Below, one piece after another: positions 11,220 through 20,000 of a stretch of DNA of 64,000 nucleotides. Location: the NCBI RefSeq assembly GCF_042453785.1, contig NC_091664.1, positions 3,274,501 to 3,338,500 of the forward strand. The letters run 5' to 3'. This stretch comes from Malus domestica. Its lineage: Eukaryota > Streptophyta > Magnoliopsida > Rosales > Rosaceae. Position numbers and translations under genes: made by a program. The stretch's first letter is position 1, and the number at the start of each line of letters is the position of its first letter. A model generated the notes under the pieces. It saw nothing but the letters and a program-made list of their open reading frames with translations, was not told where the DNA came from and ran no database searches.

Positions 11220-11549
11220 ATTTCATCACAAACTACAAAATAGAATGATATATATATATATATATTATGAAGTATTGGAACACACTGAAAACATGGGGAA
11301 CAAACATATAATGTGTGTTCAATTAAGTATTCAACAAGTCTCGCTTTCAATTGATTGAAAAAAAAATGCAAAATGAAAGTTATCTATTTTCTGTCTAAGT
11401 GAGTCGCAACCTAGACGAGTACTTAGACGGGCCTGGGAGGGCTAGGCAGGTGCCTAGGCGGTCTAGGCACCCCTTCTTAATTTTGAAATGCTTAGGCATT
11501 AATTGGGGTTGTGGCCAGCCGCCTAGCGCCGGGGATTTTTAGAACAGTG
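11041..11549. mobile_element. hAT-type MITE in the promoter of lipid-transfer gene 2
   Basis: 509 bases flanked by a perfect 8-base target duplication, TTTGCTTC (11033-11040 and 11550-11557). Termini are CAAGGTTATAAAAA and, inverted, CACTGTTCTAAAAA. Subterminal regions repeat CTAGGCGG-type motifs in both orientations. Units 1 and 3 carry the empty site (CTTGCTTCTCATTCCCC). There is no coding capacity. The 8-base duplication and the terminal form fit a non-autonomous hAT element. Confidence 0.92.
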
Positions 11550-11567
11550 TTTGCTTCTCATTCCCCC

Positions 11568-11574
11568 TATAAAA
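11568..11574 (+). promoter_or_regulatory. TATA box of lipid-transfer gene 2
   Basis: TATAAAA 67 bases upstream of the start codon at 11641, in the same context as copy 1. The hAT MITE ends only 18 bases upstream, so everything beyond the core promoter has been pushed 0.5 kb away. Confidence 0.65.
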
Positions 11575-11640
11575 CCCACCAACTTTGGAGCTCCAAAAAC
11601 CACAACCTTAACGCACCAAACAATTCCTATAAGAAAAGAT

Positions 11641-11967
11641 ATGGAGGGTGCTCGTCAAAAGCTGGTCGTAGTTTTGGCTGCTGTGGTTTTGGTTGCAATT
11701 GCAGGCAATGGCGGTTTTGTTCAGGTTGCTAATGCCCAGAACATATGCAACATCTCTGTCACCGGTTTGATGACTTGCAGGCCGGCTGTGACTTCTCCGA
11801 ATCCGGCACCGCCTACAAAAGCCTGCTGCGCGGCGCTGTCGCACGCCAACCTGAGCTGCCTTTGCTCCTACAAGAACTCCAGTGTCTTGCCTTCTCTGGG
11901 GATTGACCCTAACCTTGCCCTACAGCTTCCCGCCAAGTGCAAGCTTCCCCATCCTGCCAATTGCTAG
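11641..11967 (+). CDS. DIR1-like non-specific lipid-transfer protein, copy 2
   Basis: 108 residues, same architecture as copy 1: signal peptide to A32 and all eight cysteines at the same places. Differences from copy 1 are V38I, D42G and K45T, all in the first helix region. I start at 11641 by analogy with the other two copies; an in-frame upstream Met at 11551 lies before the TATA box and is not used. The frame is unbroken, which suggests continued selection or a very young duplicate. Expression may differ from copy 1 because of the hAT insertion in its promoter. Confidence 0.9.
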   Translation: MEGARQKLVVVLAAVVLVAIAGNGGFVQVANAQNICNISVTGLMTCRPAVTSPNPAPPTKACCAALSHANLSCLCSYKNSSVLPSLGIDPNLALQLPAKCKLPHPANC

Positions 11968-12528
11968 ACAGAGCTACGTACAAAATGGTGCAATAAACAA
12001 ACATGATTTAGTTACGATTAAGATATGATTAATCGTGCAATCATGCACAACTTAGGATAATTAATATGCTTTCCTATATGTAATGTAAGCATCTTTATAG
12101 TTTGGATGTGTGCGTTTCTTTTGTCGTTCTATTTCAATTTGCTATCATGTTTTCGATATAATGTAATATTATTAATAATACAAATCTCGGTTTTCTTTTT
12201 TTTTTCTTTTTTTCTTTTTCCGGTAACAAGCCTCTTTGAATACAAATTTTAGAAACGGAACTTACCACAAGCCTCTTTGAATACAAATCTCGGTTTTCAC
12301 ATAAGTGGTTACGTTCAAATTATGGAATATATAATTAAGATTGCAGTCACCTTTTTTCACATAGAACTCTAGTTTTTTTGTATGGTTTTCGAGAGAAATG
12401 GAATTTATTAAGCTAATAGGCTCCAGCAAGTGAGGAATATCCCCCATCAAAATTTCACGAGTAATATAACTATTAAGGTGATTAAGATCTAAAGATTCCT
12501 AATCTTTCAACAATATATATATATATAT

Positions 12529-13695
12529 GGGATAAGATCAAGGGACAAATATTTTTACAAATACTTTTACACTCTTTTTAAGCCTTTTGATTACATGACA
12601 TCCAATGGTTCTTATTTATTCATTAAATGACATGGATGCTTATGTGGATTTTAACTAATATTAAAGATAAAAAAAAACAGAAAAAAAAATATAAAACTGG
12701 AAAATTAAAACTAAAATTAAAAAAGGAAGAAGCTCTAGTTGTACACATTCCTCCTTCTCCCCCTTTGCTAATGTGGTTTTGCAACTTCATGTCCTGGATT
12801 GATACGAAATTATGATGCCTTCTACAAGAAGCTCTAGTTGTGATTTCTGCAGCTCTCGTTTCAAATTTCCAACCATCTTGCCGACCCCAACCTATAGCAT
12901 GACCTGCAACATGAAGTTGCAAAACCACATCAGCAAAGGGGGAGACGGAGGACTACGTACAACTAGGGTTTCTTCCTTTTTTTAATTTTAGTTTTCATTT
13001 TCCAGATTTTATGTTTTTTTTAGTTTTATTTTATCTTTAATATTAGTTAAAATCCACATACGCATCTATGTCATTTAATGAATAAATAAGAACAATTAGA
13101 TGTCATGTGTTTGTACCATACTTGACCAATCCCGAAACTACTGAGCACCGGTCAACGTTATACCGTCAAGGACCCAGAAGAGTTTCCCTCCAACCAGGTG
13201 GAGGCCAATCACAGCGCGACACGTGTCGATATCAGAAGCCAATCATAGCGCGACACGTGTCAACATCAGAAGTCAAGCACAACACGACACGTGTCAATGT
13301 CAGAACAAAGCTAGAAACTCTCTTCTATAAAAGGAGATCATTCTCCCACAATATTTCCTAATGTCATTTGTACTAAATCATTCACTAGTACTCACTAAAT
13401 GAGAGCTTGAATCTATGTACTTGTGTAAACCCTTCATAATTAATGAGAACTCCTCTACTCCGTGGACGTAGCCAATCTGGGTGAACCACGTAGATCTTGT
13501 GTTTGCTTCCCTGTCTCTATCCATTTACATACTTATCCACACTAGTGACCGAAGCAATCTAGCGAAGGTCACAAACTTGACACTTTCTGTTGTACTAAAG
13601 TTCTCACTGATTTTGTGCATCAACATCATGTAATCAAAAAGCTTAAAAAGAATGTAAAAGTATTTGTAAAAATATTTGTCCTTTGATCCTATCCC
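12529..13695. mobile_element. Long-TIR non-autonomous DNA transposon (MULE/foldback-like)
   Basis: Begins GGGATAAGATCAAGGGACAA and ends with the near-perfect inverse TTGTCCTTTGATCCTATCCC. The terminal inverted repeats extend at least 200 bases each side and resume further in (CATGAAGTTGCAAAACCACA on the right, inverted on the left near 12775). Both ends sit in (TA)n tracts, so the target duplication cannot be read. The right arm is interrupted by a solo LTR (13108-13625). No transposase is visible. The long arms recall Mutator-like or foldback elements; the superfamily is not certain. Confidence 0.8.
13108..13625 (+). mobile_element. Solo LTR nested in the long-TIR element
   Basis: 518 bases starting TGTTTGTACC and ending TGCATCAACA, flanked by the 5-base duplication TCATG (13103-13107 and 13626-13630). 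It contains three spaced CGACACGTGTC(A/G) motifs and a TATA-like CTATAAAAGG, as expected for an LTR promoter. No internal retroelement sequence is present, so this is what remains after LTR-LTR recombination. It is younger than the host element. The family is not assigned. Confidence 0.85.
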
Positions 13696-13844
13696 TATAT
13701 ATATATATATATATATATATATGGGAGCAAAGTTGCATTTGATCGAATGAAATTACCGGAACATCCTCAAAAAAAAACATAAAAGTTGGGTTATGACAGT
13801 TTGAGAGGCTAATTCTAAAATAATAAGAGAGAAATTAATTAAAA

Positions 13845-13997
13845 GGAAAACTAATGAAAAGGGCTTGAAAACTTTGAGTTTTAATGATAAGGACAAAATA
13901 AAGGGTAAAGTGAATAGTACCAGGATTGACTTTTTAGTGTAAAAATGTGGTTTTTCGTTAAAGTGAACAGTACCGGGTGCTTTTCGTTAAAGTTCCC
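13845..13997 (+). mobile_element. Mutator-like MITE, copy 2
   Basis: 153 bases, GGAAAACTAATGAAAAGGGC to CTTTTCGTTAAAGTTCCC, with imperfect terminal inverted repeats. It is flanked by a 10-base duplication TTAATTAAAA (13835-13844, 13998-14007). The matching place beside the intact SPPL gene (about 25555) is an empty site. A 9-11-base duplication fits Mutator-like MITEs. Confidence 0.88.
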
Positions 13998-14490
13998 TTA
14001 ATTAAAACTGGAGACCGTTTAGTTGGTCAAACATAAACAAAAAGATAAATGGCCTACCAACTCAAACCATCTATTCCAACCTCAAATTTTATAATTCATT
14101 GCAAAATTGTTTTTTGCATAGTGAATTATAATATGAACGGTTCCAATAACTGAACAACACTTTGGTTCCGCATTAATTTGTAAAGAAATTCCTTCACAAT
14201 TTTGTGAAGCCAAAAAATTGTTCTTAAAATGATTCGTCGTCCAAATGTGCTGATGCATCCACACAATTTAAGAAATTGAATTGGCAATTTTAAGACCACG
14301 TTAAATATCCAAAGGTTAAAATATACTTTTGAGTTTTACTATGAACTCTTGGATAACATAATATATACATGAATGCATTTTGAGTTGAGCATAATTCTTG
14401 TACAAAATAAACAAATGAACCTCTTATACCATAAGCTTTTATGGAGAAGACGAGCATCATCTCCAATAAAGTACATACAAACGGGGGCCG

Positions 14491-14919
14491 TCAGACCGAT
14501 CTACGTACTGGCGTCTACGGACGGTTCAACGCTCGATGGAGATACCTCTGCGTTGTAATACCAGAGTTGTTTCAGCTCGTGCCTTATCAGTCCCAAAATC
14601 ACTGTAACACCTAGTGACCAGAGAAGGAATAGAAGGCAAAGTAAAACATCTGCAAATTTTACCGGCCTAAAATTGGAAAAACGCGTCTAGAAAACCAAAC
14701 AGAAGATGTAAGATCAATGCGCTGGAGATTACCTAGTGTACATGGAACGAGATAGAGGAGTGCAGGCTGGCCGTTGCCATTCATGAGATACAAACCCAGG
14801 TAAGTAAGACCGAGTCCTGGAAAAGGAATAACGTACCATTAGTACCACATGAAGACAATATGGACATGTTTAGTTCGATCATGCTGCAGTCTGCTATTAA
14901 AAGGAAATGGAATAAATAC
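14491..14919 (-). pseudogene. Truncated SPPL 3' end, fragment B
   Basis: Second minus-strand copy of the last two SPPL exons with their 3' flank (homology to the SPPL downstream region begins near 13725). It breaks at the same intron 12 position as fragment A, near 14919. Compared with the real gene, the last exon has a 4-base GTAC insertion near its end, which would shift the final residues. It lacks fragment A's tandem duplication. It cannot encode a protease. Confidence 0.88.
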
Positions 14920-15205
14920 AGGAGCGTGAAAATCACTACCGTATCCAGAATTCTAATAGCTAGGGCAAGTAATACTAATAACTAGGGCAAGAACAAAAGA
15001 AGAAGAAAAGACGAGTAGGTTAGAAACTTAAAATATGCAGACAAAAACAAGTGCGTTGAACTTATCTGCATCACAAGTATAGATCCCGTGACACCACAGC
15101 ATGGCAACTTTTCGGTTCACGGGACCGCTGTCTGCATGCAGTACTGCTCCTCCCATTCCTTCCCACCACCACCACCAATAATAATCCTTTGCTTCTCATT
15201 CCCCC

Positions 15206-15212
15206 TATAAAA
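15206..15212 (+). promoter_or_regulatory. TATA box of lipid-transfer gene 3
   Basis: TATAAAA in the shared CCCCCTATAAAAC context. Directly after it, the sequence departs from copies 1 and 2 until the start codon, so this gene has a different leader of about 103 bases (15214-15316). Confidence 0.6.
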
Positions 15213-15316
15213 CTAAAGCAGCAGAGAACCGACTGGCTGCGTGCATTCCCTCCACAACACCCAACGCGTAAGTTAATCAGGATGGATCGACAGGCTTTCC
15301 AAACCTACAGGTCTCT

Positions 15317-15643
15317 ATGGAGGGTGCTCGTCAAAAGCTGGTCGTAGTTTTGGCTGCTGTGGTTTTGGTTGTAATTGCAGGCAATGGCGGTTTTGTTCAG
15401 GTTGATAATGCTCAGAACATATGCAACGTCTCTGTCACCGATTTGATGACTTGCAGGGCGGCTGTGACTTCTCCGAATCTGGCACCGCCTACAAAAGCCT
15501 GCTGCGCGGCGCTGTCGCACGCCAACCTGAGCTGCCTTTGCTCCTACAAGAACTCCAGTGTCTTGCCTTCTCTGGGGATTGACCCTAACCTTGCCCTACA
15601 GCTTCCCGCCAAGTGCAAGCTTCCCCATCCTGCCAATTGCTAG
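15317..15643 (+). CDS. DIR1-like non-specific lipid-transfer protein, copy 3
   Basis: 108 residues with all eight cysteines (C36, C46, C62, C63, C73, C75, C100, C108). Changes from copy 1 are A19V, A30D, K45T, P48A and P55L. A30D falls at -3 of the predicted signal-peptidase site (VDNA|Q), where charged residues are normally not tolerated, so secretion or maturation may be altered. The leader is unrelated to that of copies 1 and 2 and contains an out-of-frame ATG at 15282. This opens a 21-codon frame overlapping the true start. A solo LTR follows at 15769, probably within or near the transcript end. It may be a functioning gene with changed expression or one drifting towards loss. Confidence 0.85.
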   Translation: MEGARQKLVVVLAAVVLVVIAGNGGFVQVDNAQNICNVSVTDLMTCRAAVTSPNLAPPTKACCAALSHANLSCLCSYKNSSVLPSLGIDPNLALQLPAKCKLPHPANC

Positions 15644-15768
15644 ACAGAGCGACGTACACAATGGTCTAATCAACAAACATGATTTAGTTACGATTAAGAT
15701 ATGATTAATCGTGCAATCATGTACAACTTCGGATAATTAATATGCTTTCCTATATGTAATGTAAGCAT

Positions 15769-16411
15769 TGTGGATGCAAATTTCTTCCTCTTGATCTTGG
15801 ACAATTTTGCACCTACAAAACAATTAACACCTTAGATTAAGGCCAAGAGCCTCCGATGCCAAAGTTAGAATTTAGAGAGAAAGAGTGTTTAGAGAATTTT
15901 GGGATTTTTGCCAAAGTGTTGGAATTTTTTCTCCCTTTTTTGGTGAGAATGGGAGTATATTTATAGGGATAGGAGGTGGCTAGGGTTTTTTGGGTTTAAT
16001 TAGGAGTTACAAAATAATTAGCCAATAACTCCCTAATTAACTTGGCTAATTATTTGTCATACAAAGGAAAAAAGGTAGAAGGATGAAAGATGGCCGGCCT
16101 TTTTGTGGGAGTTAGGGTAAAGTGAATGGTCTAAATGCTAATTAAGAGAATGATTAGCTCATTATCATTATTTTAGAAGGAATGTTTTAGGAATTATGGA
16201 ATAGGTATAATATTTAGCTAATTGATTAGCTAAATAATGAAATAGGAAATATATGAATAAATTAGGTTTTAAGTTGATATCTATTTTGGGCACTTTTGAC
16301 TTGGTTGAGGGATAATTGCATGCTGCTTGCGCATGGGAATCCCCCAAAGGTAGTTTTGTCTTCTTTTGTCAAAAATTCACGTGTCGCCTTGTGAATATTT
16401 TTGGCTCCACA
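15769..16411 (+). mobile_element. Solo LTR downstream of lipid-transfer gene 3
   Basis: 643 bases starting TGTGGATGC and ending GGCTCCACA, with short inverted ends TGTGGA/TCCACA. It is flanked by the 5-base duplication AGCAT (15764-15768, 16412-16416). It interrupts sequence that is continuous in units 1 and 2. A TATA-like TATATTTATAGGG lies near 15955. No internal region or second LTR is seen. It inserted after the triplication. The family is not assigned. Confidence 0.87.
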
Positions 16412-16848
16412 AGCATGTTTAGTTTGGATGTGTGCGTTTCTTTAGTCATTCTAGTTCAATTTGCTATCATGTTTTCGATATCGAATATGTAATATTATTA
16501 ATAATACAAATCTCGGTTTTTTTTTCTTTCTTTTGTTTTTCTTTTTTTCTTTCGGTAACAAGCCTCTTTGAATACAAATTTTAGGGACGGGATTTACCAC
16601 ATGCCTCTTTCAATACAAATCTCGGTTTTCACATAAGTGGTTACGTTCAAATTATGGAATATATAATTAAGATTGCAGTCACATATTTCACATATAACTA
16701 GTTTTTTTATATGGTTTTCGAGAGAAAAGAAATTTATTAAGCTAATAGGCTCCAGCAAGTGAGGAATATCTCCCATCAAAATTTCACCAGTATTATAATT
16801 ATTAAGATGATTAAGATCTAAAGATTCCTAATCCTTATATATATGAAA

Positions 16849-17099
16849 CCTTTAAGGGAAGGATCCCCATTTTTTTTATAAAAATGGGGATTAGTTATAA
16901 GGTTCACACCACATCGAATTTTAACGATCAAAACCGTCTATTTTTCAAGTTTTACCTCATAGATCATTCTTGCAATATATTAGCCAAATCCAAAATGTTT
17001 AAGACATCTAATTGAGTTCAAAGAAATTAATGAATACTTTGTTATATAAGAAACAATGAAATTTTATCTTACTTACAAAATAGACGGTTTTATATATAT
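16849..17099. mobile_element. MITE-like sequence next to the pararetrovirus
   Basis: It contains ATCCCCATTTTTTTTATAAA, which folds back onto AAAAATGGGGAT, and an inner inverted pair AAAACCGTCTATTTT / AAAATAGACGGTTTT. It sits in the TA-rich tract of unit 3, left of the virus junction. Outer limits are uncertain. Confidence 0.45.
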
Positions 17100-20000
17100 C
17101 TAAATGGGGAGTGAAGCGACTATCTACTGATAATGGTAGAAATTATGAGGACAACAGTCAAGACTACAGTCATTATGATTATTGGGAGTGCAAATATCAT
17201 ACCAAATGTTATTAACAGATAGGAAGAAGACGATGAAAGATTGGTCGGTATTTACCTTGAATTTGAGATACTCAATGAATTGACTGTGATTAAGAAGACG
17301 ATGTTATAAACAGATAGGATACCTTGAATTTGAGATACTCAATGAATTGACTATGATTAAGAAGACGATGTTATAAACAGAATTTGAGATACTCAATGAA
17401 TTGACTGGGAAGTTTTAATAATTTCTGAATCCCAATAATCATAATGACTGTAGTCTTGACTGTTGTCCTCATAATTTCTACCATCATCAGTAGATAGTCG
17501 ATCTGCTCCCCATTTGGTATCAGAGTCAAATGAATGGTAATTGCATTAGCATCTTCTTAATCTGCAAGTCAAGTTCATTTTTAGTCTTTCAATCTACAGT
17601 CTATCTTATCTGTTAATCTTCTAAGTATGTTTGTTCGACTCCCCAACCAAACAGTAAGGCATGTTCCAAACAATAAGTCCCAGGAGAGGCATAAGTGGAT
17701 TGCATGAGCGGGGAAGAAGTTTAGCTAATACGCGAGGAAGGTGACACATTTAAGTTTTCTGTATTTTGTTTGCCTGTATTGTGAACTTCATGAGTAGATT
17801 ATTTAGATCTAATTCAATGGCCAGCACTAGCTCTAGATACAGCCTAGGTACAATTCCAGATATTGTTAATGAAGAACAAAAACTTGATTTTCAAACTGGT
17901 GAAAGTGTTGACTTTGGAGATTGGAATATCCCCAAGGTTTCAAGTAAAAATATTTACAAAAAGAAATGGTTAGTAGCTTCATTTAGAAGTGAACATCATG
18001 TTAAGACAGTTGAAAAAGCTTATGCTCTTAGTAAAGAACATGAAACTTGTCAATTGTTTTCCCCTAAACAAATTAAAACACACAGAAAAGATGGTCATAA
18101 CTATATCCATATAGGCTTAGTTCAAATAGCCGTAAAACCTTTAACACGTAGAGACCTTAACACCTCTATTTTGTTATGTCTCCGAGATGCTAGATTCACT
18201 AATTTTAGTGATAGCATCCTTGGAATGATTGAATCCAGTCTTTCCAGTGGACCTATCCATTTTGATTGTTTTCCAGACCTTACCATAAGTCTTTCAGATC
18301 CTCATATGCTGAAAGCACTCACATTAAACATTAAAACTTCAGGATACCAAGTCCTTGAAGGAACACAGCCTTTGGCATTATTATATCGAGTTTACTATAA
18401 AGTCATTGGCACAAATATGAATTTCCAGGTTTTAACCAAAAGTCCTAGAGATCATACACTTTTAATCCAAACAAATCAAGAAAATGCAAACATCAAAGTT
18501 CCCAGAACCATTAGGTCGTCAGATATCAGTATACCTTCAGATTGGTGTTTGATTAATGAAAGCAAACCAGTAGCCATCCAAAATAGTCTAGTCAATCTAG
18601 ACAACATAGAACAATATTTTGACGGGACCGCTAAAATCAACTTTGACCGTTCAACCAGAAAATCTTGTGAGTCCACTCAATCACATAGATCATTTGCTCC
18701 TAGCAAAAATTCTTTTTCTGGATCCATACCAACCGATAGGATGAGTCAAGATTAAGAGTTAATCAATTCATTAGCCAATAGGAAATTAAAAGCAGTAGAC
18801 ACTAGTTCATCTGTTACCCAACAAGAATTAATCAATGATTTGATTAATATCAAATTAAAATCAGTAGAAACAACTTCCCAAATAACACATCCGAGATATC
18901 AATCTCACACCCAAGTTCAGGGAGAACAAACTTCTCCAACAAAATCTGATTTCGAAGCAGGTCAGATTAATCATAAACTCTTAGTTCTAAACAAACCTTT
19001 CAAATGGAACAAGAAACGGCTCAATGCTGATATTGAAGCCACAAAAAATATTCCCAGAAGGAATGTTTTCATAAACAAATATACAAAAAAATAAAAATTG
19101 GAAATTTACAAAGAATTGACTAATTTTATGGAAACCCACAGATTTGAAGTATTTTTCTTTGATTATGTTGAAAAGTACTATGAGTCTGCAATAAATTAGA
19201 GGTAATAACCAAGGAAAATTGGCTTAAAGAAAACAAAACCGTTGTCTCTTCCAGCCATCCCCCGCAAGAAACAATCCTCATCACAACTGCCAATACCCAA
19301 ATTCCAGCTACTCCTTTTAAGCTTCCCAAGGAAGATGCAGGAGTTAAACCTGTCATTGAGCAGAATAAATTCACTAACCAGAGTCTACATACCATAGGAA
19401 AACAGTTAGATAAAATAGAAACAAAGATAGATAAACTTTCTCAACCAAAACCAATACACAAAGAAAAACCATTAATCAACTTTCCAAAATCTTCTTCCAA
19501 CCCAATTGCTTTAAAGACAATGTCCACAAGACAAAAAATAGAATAGATGTTACAACAACTAAAACAAGAAAAAACAATCAATGTTTTACAAAATCAAGAA
19601 GAGTCTCATGTAGAAACAAATTCTACAATATGAGATTCAGAAAATGAAGCTGACACAGATTCCATAAAGAAAGTGGAACAAGCTTTTCAAAACCTTGAAC
19701 TCAAAAGGTTAACAACAAACGTGTTAATCCAACATCCCTCACAAAAAAACTGGTATCCCAGACCTACATCTCCTGATATTCAATTTGAAGAAAGAAATAT
19801 CCAAAATCAATTTTCCGTCTCTTCTGATAAACTCTATGAATGGAATATAGATGGCTTATCAGAACAAGAACTCTTAAATAAACTCCAACATATCTCTATG
19901 GTTGCTAATAGCTATATCACCAATCATAATCTCAGCCAAACACAAGTTGTCGACCTTTTGGTCACTGGATTTACTGGAATGCTCCATTCCTGGTGGGAGA

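Noticed and set aside
11551-11640. In-frame upstream Met extending lipid-transfer gene 2 by 30 residues
   Set aside because: It starts within the hAT target duplication and before the TATA box; copies 1 and 3 start at MEGARQK, and the extension would bury the signal peptide.
15769-16411. Reading this segment as a small complete LTR element (TRIM)
   Set aside because: Only one LTR-like sequence with one 5-base duplication is present, and no primer-binding site or polypurine tract is seen inside, so a solo LTR fits better.
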